A stretch of 64,000 bases of DNA from Sphingomonas sp. GTDB lineage: Bacteria > Pseudomonadota > Alphaproteobacteria > Sphingomonadales > Sphingomonadaceae. The position numbers were made by a program, and so were the translations under genes. Position 1 is the first letter of the stretch; every line of letters begins with the position of its first letter. Positions 1-8,254 of this stretch are shown here, one piece after another. The notes beneath the pieces were generated by a model. That model searched no databases. It was not told the origin of the DNA and saw only the letters and a program-made list of their open reading frames with translations. Location: the NCBI GenBank assembly GCA_019635535.1, contig JAHBZH010000001.1:937001-1001000 (forward strand), given 5' to 3'.

Positions 1-432
1 CTGACCGGATTCGGCGGCGCCCAGATTGAGCCAGGCCGCTGGCTGCGCGACCGGCGAAGGCGGTGCGACCGGAACGGGAGGCGGTGGCGCCGGCTCCGCC
101 GAAATGTCGCAGTCGCGATTCGCCCGTTCGAGCGCGGCCAGGGTCTGGGCGCCCTGCGTCGTTGCAACCCACAGGAGATCGCGCGCCGTCATCTCCGACG
201 TTGTGTAATAGCCTTGCCGGACCGCGCCCGCCGCGGTGGCGAAATCGCGCAGCCGGCGGGGGCTCAGCGTGGTGCCGAGCGTTTCGCCCACACACCGCGT
301 CTGGATCAGCGTGTAGCCGTAACGGATGAGCTGGGGCGTGATGATCGTCGAGCGCGGGCCGACATAGTCGGCGACATGGCCGGCGCACGCGGCGAGCAAA
401 CCGGACAGGAGAAGAATGGGCAAGGCACGCAT
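1..432 (-). CDS. Lipoprotein of unknown function (3' end outside window)
   Basis: Reading the minus strand from an ATG at 432 gives 144 open codons with no stop before the window edge, so the C-terminus is missing. The first residues, MRALPILLLSGLLAACAG, form a classic lipoprotein signal peptide with an LAAC lipobox (Cys at residue 16), so the protein should be anchored to a membrane facing the periplasm. The middle part has two Cys (in QTRCVGE and NRDCDIS), and after about residue 115 it becomes proline/alanine rich (SAEPAPPPPVPVAPPSP), a typical flexible linker. I do not recognise the family. The gene is divergent from the ABM-domain gene at 525. Confidence 0.7.
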   Translation of the reverse strand, partial: MRALPILLLSGLLAACAGHVADYVGPRSTIITPQLIRYGYTLIQTRCVGETLGTTLSPRRLRDFATAAGAVRQGYYTTSEMTARDLLWVATTQGAQTLAALERANRDCDISAEPAPPPPVPVAPPSPVAQPAAWLNLGAAESGQ

Positions 433-524
433 CGGCAGTGTGACTATCAACGCACGGCGGCGATTGCACGTTGCTTGATGGAGTGTGCCGCCACGCTTAA
501 CATCCGCCTCCGAAAGGAATGACG

Positions 525-914
525 ATGGGCACAAGACGGCGCGAGCTGCTGGCGGGCGGGCTGGCGCTTGCGCTGGCGGGCATCCCCGCCGTCGCGAGGG
601 CGGAACAAGGGAACGGCATGTTCGGCCTGATCGGCAAGATGCGTGCCGTCGCGGGTGAGCGCGACGCGTTGATCGCGTTACTGCTGGAAGGCACGCAGGC
701 CATGCCCGGCTGCCTTTCCTACATTGTTGCGAAGGATTCGGCGGACGCCGATGCGATCTGGATCACCGAAGTCTGGGATAGTCGCGACAGTCACCGCGCC
801 TCGCTGCAACTGCCCGCGGTGCGGGCGGTCATCGCCCGTGCTCGCCCACTGATCACCGGCTTCGAGAGCGGTACGCAGACAGAGCCGGTGGGAGGCGTGG
901 GGCTGGCGCGTTAA
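525..914 (+). CDS. Tat-exported antibiotic biosynthesis monooxygenase (ABM) domain protein
   Basis: About 129 residues. The N-terminus MGTRRRELLAGGLALALAGIP has a twin-arginine motif (RRRELL) and a hydrophobic stretch ending in ARA, so export by the Tat pathway is likely. The remaining ~100 residues match the small dimeric ABM/quinol-monooxygenase-like fold (pattern GERDALIALL, MPGCLSYIVAKD, WITEVWDS, HRASLQLPAVRAVI). The natural substrate cannot be deduced. The start was moved to ATG 525 rather than 519 because AAAGGA ends at 518, directly abutting 519 but giving 6 nt spacing to 525. It lies just upstream of ptsP, but 51 nt separate them and co-transcription is unproven. Confidence 0.75.
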   Translation: MGTRRRELLAGGLALALAGIPAVARAEQGNGMFGLIGKMRAVAGERDALIALLLEGTQAMPGCLSYIVAKDSADADAIWITEVWDSRDSHRASLQLPAVRAVIARARPLITGFESGTQTEPVGGVGLAR

Positions 915-965
915 ATCCTCACCGGCGCATTGGAAACGCCCGGCGCTTTCTGATAGCGATCGCCC

Positions 966-3239
966 ATGCCGACCGCTTCCGTCACGTCCGCCCGTGAAAT
1001 CCTGACGGGGCTGCATGATGTGATGGCCTCCAGGCTCGGCGCGCAGGCCAAGCTCAACAAGGTCGTCAAGATCATCGCCGAGGCGATGGCGAGCGAGGTC
1101 TGCTCGATCTACCTGCTGCGCGACGGCGTCCTGGAGCTGTTCGCCACGGTCGGCCTCAAACAGGAGGCCGTGCACGTCACCAAGCTGGCGCCGGGCGAGG
1201 GGCTGGTCGGCACGATCGCGCAGGGCGCCGCCGTGCTCAACCTCGCCGAGGCGGCGAGCCATCCCGAATTCGCCTATCGCCCCGAGACGGGCGAGGAACT
1301 CTATCACAGCTTCGCCGGCGTGCCGGTGATCCGCAAGGAGCGGGCGATCGGCGTGCTCGCCGTCCAGCATGCCGATCCGCGCGCCTATGACGAGATCGAG
1401 ATCGAGGCGCTGCAGACGGTGGCGATGGTGTTGTCCGAGCTGATCGCCAATGCCGGCCTTGCCGATCGCGCCGCCGGCGCCGCCGAATCCGCGCGCGACT
1501 CCGGCATGGCGCGCCTGACCGGGCAGCGGCTCGTGACCGGCATGGCGAAGGGCCACGCCGTCTATCACCAGCCGCGTATTCTGATCGAGCACACTGTCGC
1601 CGACGATATCGAGGCGGAGCGCCACCGCTTGGTCTCCGCCTTCGGCCGGATGCGCGAGCAGATCGACGCGATGACCGGCCAGGCCGAGTTCGGCACGGTG
1701 GGCGAGCATCAGGAGGTGCTCGAGACCTACAAGATGTTCGCCTATGACGAGGGCTGGTCGCGGCGGATCAACGAGGCGATCGAGTCGGGCCTCACCGCCG
1801 AGGCGGCGATCGAGCGGGTGCGTCAGCGCATGCAGCAGCGCATGCGCCAGATTTCCGATCCGTTGCTCGCCGACCGGATGCACGATCTCGACGATCTGTC
1901 GAACCGGCTGCTGCGCATCGTCTCGGGCCAGCTCGGGACGGCGGCGCAGGGCGGCCTGCCGCAGGACGCGATCCTGATCGCGCGCAATCTGGGGCCGGCC
2001 GAGCTGCTCGAATATGACCGGCGCAAGCTGAAGGGCGTCATCCTGGAGGAAGGATCGCTGACCGCTCATGTGACGATCGTCGCCCGCGCGATGGGCGTGC
2101 CGATGATCGGTCGGGCGCGCATTGTGCGCCAGCAGATCGCCGAGGGCGATCTCGTGCTGCTCGATGGCGGCGAGGGCAGTGCCTTCGCCCGGCCGACCCC
2201 GGCGGTCCATGAGGCGTTCGACGCGCGTTTCGCCGCGGGCCAGAAGCGCCGCGCCGAATATGCCGCAGCCAAGGATTTGCCGCCGGTCACGACGGACGGC
2301 GCGCGTATCGCGGTGATGGTCAATGCCGGGCTGCGCGACGACGTCGCCGCGCTCGACGCGGTCGGCGCCGACGGCATCGGCCTGTTCCGCACCGAATTCC
2401 AGTTCCTGGTGTCCGCCACCCTGCCGCGCCGGGAGAGCCAGCAGCGGCTCTATCGATCGGTGCTGGAGGCGGCGGGCGGCAGGCCCGTGATCTTCCGCAC
2501 TGTCGATGTCGGCGGCGACAAGCAGCTCCCCTATCTCCACGCCAGCGAGAATGGCGAGGAGAATCCGGCGATGGGCTGGCGCGCGCTGCGCCTCGCGCTC
2601 GATCGCGACACGCTGATGAAGGCGCAGGCGCGCGCGCTGCTCGAGGCGGCGGCGGGCCGCGAGCTGAACATCATGTTCCCGATGGTGTCGGAGCCCTGGG
2701 AGTTCGACGCGGCGAAGGCGCTGGTCGAGCAGCAGCGCGCCTGGCTGGCGACGCGGCGCAAGCAGCTGCCCACCCAAATCCGCTACGGTGCGATGCTGGA
2801 GGTGCCGGCGCTGGCCGAGATGCTCGATCTGCTGCTGCCGCGGCTCGATTTCATCTCGGTCGGGACCAACGATCTGACGCAATTCCTGTTCGCCGCCGAC
2901 CGCTCCAATCCCCGCCTCGCCGAGCGCTACGACTGGCTGTCGCCGGCGATCCTGCGCTTCCTGAAGCGGGTCGTGGCGCAGGCCGATGCGCATGATGTCC
3001 CGATCGGCGTGTGCGGCGAAATGGGCGGCCGGGCGCTGGAGGCGCTGGCTTTGATCGGCATCGGCATCCGGCGGCTGTCGATCACGCCGGTCGCGGTCGG
3101 CCCGATCAAGGCGATGATCCGCTCGCTCGATGCGACGGCGGCGGTCGTCCTCATGGAGGGGTTGCTGGCATCGCCGCCTGCGGACATGCGCGCCGCGCTT
3201 GCCGCCTGGGCGGAAAAGAATGGCGTCGCCGTCGGTTGA
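966..3239 (+). CDS. ptsP: Phosphoenolpyruvate-protein phosphotransferase, nitrogen PTS enzyme I
   Basis: 757 residues. It transfers phosphate from PEP to the NPr protein of the nitrogen-type PTS, which has a regulatory rather than sugar-uptake role. An N-terminal GAF domain (about 20-165, the hallmark of PtsP versus PtsI) is followed by the EI N-terminal domain and the phosphohistidine swivel segment (GSLTAHVTIVARAMG, catalytic His about residue 368). The C-terminal TIM-barrel PEP-binding domain includes GIGLFRTEFQF, RTVDVGGDKQ, FISVGTNDLTQ and GVCGEMGG. Length fits the family. The cytoplasmic enzyme is followed after 71 nt by the RodZ-like gene on the same strand. Confidence 0.96.
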   Translation: MPTASVTSAREILTGLHDVMASRLGAQAKLNKVVKIIAEAMASEVCSIYLLRDGVLELFATVGLKQEAVHVTKLAPGEGLVGTIAQGAAVLNLAEAASHPEFAYRPETGEELYHSFAGVPVIRKERAIGVLAVQHADPRAYDEIEIEALQTVAMVLSELIANAGLADRAAGAAESARDSGMARLTGQRLVTGMAKGHAVYHQPRILIEHTVADDIEAERHRLVSAFGRMREQIDAMTGQAEFGTVGEHQEVLETYKMFAYDEGWSRRINEAIESGLTAEAAIERVRQRMQQRMRQISDPLLADRMHDLDDLSNRLLRIVSGQLGTAAQGGLPQDAILIARNLGPAELLEYDRRKLKGVILEEGSLTAHVTIVARAMGVPMIGRARIVRQQIAEGDLVLLDGGEGSAFARPTPAVHEAFDARFAAGQKRRAEYAAAKDLPPVTTDGARIAVMVNAGLRDDVAALDAVGADGIGLFRTEFQFLVSATLPRRESQQRLYRSVLEAAGGRPVIFRTVDVGGDKQLPYLHASENGEENPAMGWRALRLALDRDTLMKAQARALLEAAAGRELNIMFPMVSEPWEFDAAKALVEQQRAWLATRRKQLPTQIRYGAMLEVPALAEMLDLLLPRLDFISVGTNDLTQFLFAADRSNPRLAERYDWLSPAILRFLKRVVAQADAHDVPIGVCGEMGGRALEALALIGIGIRRLSITPVAVGPIKAMIRSLDATAAVVLMEGLLASPPADMRAALAAWAEKNGVAVG

Positions 3240-3310
3240 CATTGCCGTCGCACTTCGCCGAAGGCTTGCACCGACCGAGAGGCGTCTAACGAGGAAGCGA
3301 TAACGGGCAG

Positions 3311-4120
3311 ATGGCGCAAGACGATCCTGAGGACCCGTTCATCCCCCAGACGGTCGGGGATCGGCTGCGGCAGGCGCGCGAGGCGGCGGGCCTCTCGCTC
3401 GATCAGGTCGCCGCGCAGACCCGCATCCCGATGCGTCATCTCCAGCATATCGAGCGCGAGGAATGGGACGCGCTGCCCGCCGTCACCTACTGTGTGGGCT
3501 TTGTCCGGTCCTACGCCAATGCGATCGGGCTGGACGGCGCCGAGCTGAGCCGCGAGGTGCGGGACAAGCTGGGCGGCCTGCGCACCCCGGTGCAGGCGGC
3601 CGAATATTACGAGCCCGCCGATCCGGCCCGGGTGCCGCCGCGCACGCTCGCCATCGTCGCGGCCCTGATCGCGGCCGCCCTGGTCGTCGGCTATCTCGTC
3701 TGGCGCGGCACGCTCAACGACGAGGCGCCGCTGCCGGGCGGGGTCACCGTGCCCTTGTCCGAAGCCGAAGCGCCTGCCGCCCCGCCCGCCGCGCCACTGC
3801 CGTCGCCGGCCGTGGCCGGGCAGGGCGTGGTGCTGACCGCGACGCAGGAGGTGTGGCTGCGGGTCAGCGACGCTTCGGGCGGTCCGGCCTTGTTCAACGG
3901 CACGATGACGCCCGGCCAGACCTTCGATGTGCCGGCGACGGCACAGAATCCGGTGATCCGCACCGGCCGGCCGCAGGTGCTGCGCGTCTCGGTCGGCGGG
4001 CGTGACATCGGCCCGCTGGAGCCCGCCGAGCGCACCATCGCCGACGTCAGCCTGCGCGCCGAGGATATCGTCGCCCGGATTCAGGGCGCCGCGACGGCCG
4101 CGCAGCCGCCGACGCCCTAA
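3311..4120 (+). CDS. RodZ-like helix-turn-helix membrane protein (DUF4115)
   Basis: 269 residues. Residues about 14-80 form a cro/C1-type HTH of the RodZ kind (GDRLRQAREAAGLSLDQVA, then FVRSYANAIGLD). A single transmembrane helix lies near 112-131 (TLAIVAALIAAALVVGYLVW), followed by an Ala/Pro linker and a C-terminal periplasmic DUF4115 beta domain (about 170-255). Known RodZ proteins link the MreB cytoskeleton to the cell envelope. Whether this one does so is inferred from architecture only. It lies between ptsP and the CpoB-like gene. Confidence 0.85.
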   Translation: MAQDDPEDPFIPQTVGDRLRQAREAAGLSLDQVAAQTRIPMRHLQHIEREEWDALPAVTYCVGFVRSYANAIGLDGAELSREVRDKLGGLRTPVQAAEYYEPADPARVPPRTLAIVAALIAAALVVGYLVWRGTLNDEAPLPGGVTVPLSEAEAPAAPPAAPLPSPAVAGQGVVLTATQEVWLRVSDASGGPALFNGTMTPGQTFDVPATAQNPVIRTGRPQVLRVSVGGRDIGPLEPAERTIADVSLRAEDIVARIQGAATAAQPPTP

Positions 4121-4192
4121 CCGCCGCTTCAGGCTGGCGAAAGGCGCCGCCGGCGAGACAAGGTTTCACTTCTTGCGTTTCGGGGATTGATC

Positions 4193-5080
4193 ATGCGTTT
4201 CCACCTTCTCGGACTACTTCTCATCGGCGTCGCCATCACGCCGGCGGCGGCGCAGCGCGATCCGGTGGAGCAGCGGGTGAACCGGTTGGAGCAGGAGATG
4301 CGCGCGGTGCAACGCCGGGTCTTCCCGGATGGCCGCAGTCAGTTCGTCGAGCCGGAGCTGCGGCCCCAGGCGCCGGCCGGGCCGGGCGGCGTGCCGGCCG
4401 GCGATGCGATTTCGAACCTCAATTCCCGGGTCGATGCGGTCGAGGCGCAATTGCGCTCGCTCACCGGCCAGATCGAGGAAAGCGACAATCGCACCCGCCA
4501 GCTCGAACGCGAGATCGCCCGGCTGCGCGCCGACCTCGAAGGCCGGCTCGATCGTGTGGAACGGCAGGGTGCGCCGGCGCAGGTTGAGCCGCCGCCGATC
4601 GCTTCACCGACCCGCCCGGGACGCGATCCCGCGCCCGTCGCGCCGACGCCAGCGCCAGCGGTGCCCGCCGCGCCGGCAAGTGGGGTACCGGACGATCCCG
4701 AAGAAGCCTATAATATCGGGTTCAGGATGTGGAATGCGGGGCAGCATGTCGAAGCGCAGCGCGCGCTCGAAGCGGCCGCCGCACGTCATCCCAACACGCG
4801 CTGGACGAGCTGGATGCGCAATTTGCAGGGCCGCGCCGCCCTCGATGCCGGCCAGCCGGCGACCGCGGCCCGCATCCTGCTCGCCAATTACCAGGACAAT
4901 CCGCGCGGCGAGCGGGCCGCCGACAGCCTTTTCTATCTCGGCCAGTCGCTGACTCGGTTGAACCGGCGTCCGGAAGCCTGTCGGGTCTATGACGAGCTCG
5001 CGCAGGTCTATCCCAACATGCGCGATTTCATCCGCACCCGCCTGCCGCAGGCCCGCACCGACGCGCGCTGCGCCAACTAG
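4193..5080 (+). CDS. CpoB/YbgF-like Tol-Pal associated periplasmic protein
   Basis: About 295 residues. The start is ATG 4193, with CGGGGA 6 nt upstream. The in-frame TTG at 4187 has no such spacing. A signal peptide ends at AAAQ near residue 21. Residues ~24-120 are strongly heptad-like coiled coil (VEQRVNRLEQEMRAVQRRV, LNSRVDAVEAQLRSL, NRTRQLEREIARLR). A Pro/Ala linker leads to TPR repeats (PEEAYNIGFRMWNAGQ, AADSLFYLGQSL) as in YbgF/CpoB, which coordinates peptidoglycan synthesis with outer-membrane constriction. Unlike the canonical arrangement it is not beside tolB/pal here. It lies upstream of tilS on the same strand, 38 nt away. Confidence 0.85.
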   Translation: MRFHLLGLLLIGVAITPAAAQRDPVEQRVNRLEQEMRAVQRRVFPDGRSQFVEPELRPQAPAGPGGVPAGDAISNLNSRVDAVEAQLRSLTGQIEESDNRTRQLEREIARLRADLEGRLDRVERQGAPAQVEPPPIASPTRPGRDPAPVAPTPAPAVPAAPASGVPDDPEEAYNIGFRMWNAGQHVEAQRALEAAAARHPNTRWTSWMRNLQGRAALDAGQPATAARILLANYQDNPRGERAADSLFYLGQSLTRLNRRPEACRVYDELAQVYPNMRDFIRTRLPQARTDARCAN

Positions 5081-5118
5081 GCGTTTCCGGCCCGAACGGG
5101 CGGGGCTAGGATGAGGGG

Positions 5119-6084
5119 ATGACCGTCCTCCGGCCCGCTCCCGACGTCGTGGCGCGCTTCGGCGCGGATCTCCACGCGCTGGCCGGCGATGCGCCCTGCG
5201 CGCTGGGCGTCGCCGTGTCCGGCGGACCGGACAGCATCGCGCTGCTGCTGCTCGCCCATGCCGCGCGGCCGGGCGCCGTGCAAGCGGCCACGGTCGATCA
5301 CGGCTTGCGCCCCGAAAGCGCGGCCGAAGCCGCCTTCGTCGCCGGGCTTTGCACTCGGCTCGGCGTGCCGCACGTCATTTTGCGCGCCGATGCGCCGCTC
5401 GCCGGCAACACCCAGTCTTTTGCGCGCGCGGTGCGCTACCGCCTGCTCGGCGGCTGGTCGCGCGAAGCGGGCCTCGCCTGCCTGCTCACCGCCCACCATG
5501 CCGACGACCAGGCGGAAACGCTGTTGATGCGGCTGTTGCGTGGGTCCGGCGTGGCCGGGCTGGCCGGTGTGCGGGCGCGGGCCAGGATCGACGGGATGAA
5601 AGTGATCCGACCGCTGCTCGGCTGGCGCCGCGCCGAGCTGGCGGCGGTCGTCGCTGGAGCGGGCATCTCCGCCGTCGACGATCCGAGCAACGACGATCCG
5701 CGCTACGATCGCGCTCGGCTGCGCAGCCGGCTCCGCGAGGCGGACTGGCTGGATGCGCCGGCGCTGGCGCGCAGCGCACGCGCGCTGGCCGAAGCGGAGG
5801 AAGCGATCGACTGGGCCGTCGGCCGGCTCCATGCGGAGCGCGCGCGCGCCGCAGGTGCGACGCTGCGGATCGACATGCGCGATCTGCCGGCGGAGCTGCG
5901 TCGACGGCTTGTCCTGCGCGCGCTCGCCGCCTTGGCGCCGGACGCCGCGCCGCGCGGGGCGGAGGTGGACCGGCTGCTGGCATCGCTGGCGGCGGGACAC
6001 ACAGCGACGCTCGCCGGAATCCGCTGCGATGCGGACGCGGATGTCTGGTGCTTCGCCGCCGCGCCGCCGCGCCGCCGCGGCTGA
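5119..6084 (+). CDS. tilS: tRNA(Ile)-lysidine synthase
   Basis: 321 residues. It converts C34 of the CAU-anticodon tRNA(Ile) to lysidine using ATP and lysine, which is essential for AUA decoding. The N-type ATP pyrophosphatase P-loop SGGPDS is at residues 34-39. The TilS signatures VDHGLRPES and TAHHADDQAETLLMRLLRGSG follow, together with DDPSNDDPRYDRARLR. The protein is short and lacks an extended C-terminal domain, as is usual in alphaproteobacteria. In sphingomonads ftsH often follows; here a convergent VOC gene begins 2 nt past the stop. Confidence 0.95.
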   Translation: MTVLRPAPDVVARFGADLHALAGDAPCALGVAVSGGPDSIALLLLAHAARPGAVQAATVDHGLRPESAAEAAFVAGLCTRLGVPHVILRADAPLAGNTQSFARAVRYRLLGGWSREAGLACLLTAHHADDQAETLLMRLLRGSGVAGLAGVRARARIDGMKVIRPLLGWRRAELAAVVAGAGISAVDDPSNDDPRYDRARLRSRLREADWLDAPALARSARALAEAEEAIDWAVGRLHAERARAAGATLRIDMRDLPAELRRRLVLRALAALAPDAAPRGAEVDRLLASLAAGHTATLAGIRCDADADVWCFAAAPPRRRG

Positions 6085-6086
6085 GC

Positions 6087-6485
6087 TCAGGCCGGACCGG
6101 TCCGGAAGGCGCAGAACTTGTTGCCTTCCGGATCGCGGAAATAGGCGCCGTAAAAGGCCCGCTCGCCCTCCGGCGAACGCAGCCCCGGCGCGCCTTCGTC
6201 CGTGCCGCCCAGCTCCAGAGCTCTGGCGTGAAAGGCATCGACCTTCTCGCGGCTGTCCATGACGATCGCGATCATGTTGCCGTTGCCGGCGTTCGCGGGC
6301 TGCTGGTTGTAGGGACGGGTGACGGCGATGCCGGGCCGGTGCCAGTCCACGCCGTAGAGAGTGAAGCCGCCCTGATCCTCGGGGAATTCCATCAGGCGCG
6401 TGCCCCCGATGAAACCGAACAGGGCGTCATAGAAGCCGCGCGCCTTTTCGAGGTCGTTGGTGCCGATGCAGGCATAGCCGATCAT
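6087..6485 (-). CDS. VOC family (glyoxalase/bleomycin-resistance fold) protein
   Basis: 132 residues, a single vicinal-oxygen-chelate domain. Typical pieces are CIGTNDLEKARGFYDALFG near the N-terminus and FRDPEGNKFCAFR at the C-terminus, which carry the usual metal-ligand or equivalent positions. A good ribosome binding site (GAAGGAA) precedes the ATG. The substrate cannot be assigned: such proteins include lyases, dioxygenases and resistance proteins. It is convergent with tilS and is the last gene before a run of three DUF3617 lipoprotein genes on the same strand. Confidence 0.85.
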   Translation of the reverse strand: MIGYACIGTNDLEKARGFYDALFGFIGGTRLMEFPEDQGGFTLYGVDWHRPGIAVTRPYNQQPANAGNGNMIAIVMDSREKVDAFHARALELGGTDEGAPGLRSPEGERAFYGAYFRDPEGNKFCAFRTGPA

Positions 6486-6504
6486 GGTCCCGTTCCTTCC
6501 TTTC

Positions 6505-7029
6505 TCATTCGCCGGCCGGTCTTGCGGGGCAGCCGCCGATCCGCTGTCCCAGCGTCCGCGTTTCGATCTCCATTGTCGCGCCGTCCGGCAAGGGCGTCTC
6601 GATCGTCATGTCGAGCCGATAGCTGTCGAGGCGGTAATCGCCGGTCATCCGGGCCAGCGTCTCGCCGCCCTCTGGCTCGGCGCAGCGCATCGTTCCGGTC
6701 ATCCGGCCATTGCCCATCGCGAAATCCGCATAGACGCAGCCATTGTCGCCACGACCGGCCAGAAAACGCGCGCTGGGCCGCGCCGCTTCTTCCGGTGACA
6801 GGCAGGTCCGGTGCTGCCGGCGCGGCCCGATCATGCGGTCGCGGGCCTCGATCGGCAGATTGGGCGCGCGGACCGCGACCACCTCGCTCGCCACGTCCCA
6901 CAGGCCCGGCGCGATCGCCAGGCCCTTCAGCTCGGCGGCGACCTCGTTCGCCGTCATCTCGCCACGCTGCTGCACGCCGCAGCCCGCCAGCAGGGCGAGC
7001 AAGGCGGGCAGCAGCGCGGGCCTTCGCAT
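6505..7029 (-). CDS. DUF3617 domain lipoprotein (copy 1 of 3)
   Basis: 174 residues. The lipoprotein signal MRRPALLPALLALLAGCG has a LAGC lipobox. The domain has the DUF3617 layout: a beginning of the type PGLWDVASEV, a central HRTCLSPEEAARPSARFLAG with conserved Cys, a CVYADFAMGNGRMTGTMRC strand pair, and a C-terminal QRIGGCP. It is periplasmic or membrane-anchored and the function of the family is unknown. Two related genes lie immediately upstream on the same strand, so this looks like a tandem expansion. Confidence 0.82.
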   Translation of the reverse strand: MRRPALLPALLALLAGCGVQQRGEMTANEVAAELKGLAIAPGLWDVASEVVAVRAPNLPIEARDRMIGPRRQHRTCLSPEEAARPSARFLAGRGDNGCVYADFAMGNGRMTGTMRCAEPEGGETLARMTGDYRLDSYRLDMTIETPLPDGATMEIETRTLGQRIGGCPARPAGE

Positions 7030-7038
7030 CGCCTCGCG

Positions 7039-7566
7039 CTAACCCGCCGGCGCGGCGGCATTGTCTTCGCTGTCGTTCGCTTCCGGCGCGCAATCGCCGG
7101 TCCGCCGGCCGGTGACGTTGGCGGAAATCTCGACATCGCCATCGCCGACGAGCACCGTGCGTATCGTGCGCGTGAACTCCACGCCGTCGGCCGTGATCCG
7201 CCCTTCCGCGCTGATCGGGATCGATCCCGAAAGCCCTTCGCGCGTACAGGCCAGGGTCACGTTGATCCGGCCGTTGCGGACATAATAGGCGCCATATTCG
7301 CAGGCATAGCCCTCGCCGGCGAAGAAGGCGGTCGGCGGACGGGTGTCGGCGCCGACGCACGCGGCGCCGGTGGACCGCGTCCCGACCGGCGTGTCGATCG
7401 TGGGTTGGCCCTGGTCGACGCTGCGGAAATCGGTCACTTCGGAAGCCAGCTCCCATTGGCCGGCCACGATCGTCGTGGCCACCGGCGCGGCTTCGTTGAC
7501 TTCGGCCTCGCCGCCTCCGCAGGCGGTCGCGAACAGCAATGGAAACATGCAGGCAATCGCACGCAT
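7039..7566 (-). CDS. DUF3617 domain lipoprotein (copy 2 of 3)
   Basis: About 175 residues. The start is ATG 7566, where GGGAGG sits ~7 nt upstream; ATG 7572 is too close to it. The signal is MRAIACMFPLLFATACGG with an ATAC lipobox. The body matches its neighbours: GQWELASEV, GAACVGADTRPPTAFFAGEG, CEYGAYYVRNGRINVTLACTREG and TGDCAPEA. Five or more cysteines suggest periplasmic disulfides. Function unknown. It is separated from copy 1 by 9 nt, so the pair is probably co-transcribed. Confidence 0.8.
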   Translation of the reverse strand: MRAIACMFPLLFATACGGGEAEVNEAAPVATTIVAGQWELASEVTDFRSVDQGQPTIDTPVGTRSTGAACVGADTRPPTAFFAGEGYACEYGAYYVRNGRINVTLACTREGLSGSIPISAEGRITADGVEFTRTIRTVLVGDGDVEISANVTGRRTGDCAPEANDSEDNAAAPAG

Positions 7567-7647
7567 CGTCATCCCCTCCCGTTTGTTATGGGGCGGAAAC
7601 GTAACGAGCGTCGCAAGGCTTGGCTATAGCTGGGGCGACGCCCCGAT

Positions 7648-8190
7648 TCAGCTGGCGGCACAATCCCCAACGCGCTGGGACCGGATGCGGGTTTCGCCGT
7701 TCATCGTCATGTCTTGAGCGGTGGTCTGGGTCCGCGAGGTCATCTCGAAGCCCGTGGATGAGAATTGCCCTTCCATTTCGGACCTGACGGTGGTGCCCTC
7801 GACAGAGCAGATGATGATGCCGCTGACCCGGCCGTTGCCGATGGTGAAATTCTCCCGCTGGCAGGCGGAATTGTCCGGATTCCCGGCGAAGAATTCGGCG
7901 GGAGGCTGGGCGGCCTCTTCCGGAGTCACGCAATGGCGGGTGGTCGTCGCCGGGATGGCCGGCGCGGGCATGCCCGCCGGCATGCCGGGCATTTCCATGC
8001 GCAGGATTTCAACCGTCGTTTCCCATTCGCCGGGCTGAAGCGCGGCAAGGGCCGGGCCGGACGCGCCCGTCGCGCCGGTGGAGGCGGAGTCTTCGGCGCC
8101 GTTGGCGGCCGCCTCGTTGTCGCTCTGCCCCGAACAGGCGCCGAGCAGCAGCGAGGCGGCGAGAATGGCAGCGGTCGAACGGTAGGTCAT
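7648..8190 (-). CDS. DUF3617 domain lipoprotein (copy 3 of 3)
   Basis: 180 residues from the ATG at 8190, which has a strong AGGAGG-type site 6 nt upstream. Longer readings that begin at 8262 would run into the uvrB leader. The signal [21 protein letters not shown] has an LGAC lipobox. A Ser/Ala/Gly linker leads to the DUF3617 body ([62 protein letters not shown]). A Met/Pro/Gly-rich insert ([11 protein letters not shown]) is unusual among the three. It is divergent from uvrB. Confidence 0.82.
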   Translation of the reverse strand: MTYRSTAAILAASLLLGACSGQSDNEAAANGAEDSASTGATGASGPALAALQPGEWETTVEILRMEMPGMPAGMPAPAIPATTTRHCVTPEEAAQPPAEFFAGNPDNSACQRENFTIGNGRVSGIIICSVEGTTVRSEMEGQFSSTGFEMTSRTQTTAQDMTMNGETRIRSQRVGDCAAS

Positions 8191-8254
8191 GCGTCCCTCC
8201 TGTCTTGCGGAAGGGACGCTAGCGCGCGGCGCGCGGAATGGCCATATGGCGGCA

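Noticed and set aside
678..3242. 854-residue open frame antisense to ptsP
   Set aside because: GC-rich antisense shadow: composition is Arg/His/Asp/Gln-heavy with no recognisable domain, and the sense frame is a complete PtsP.
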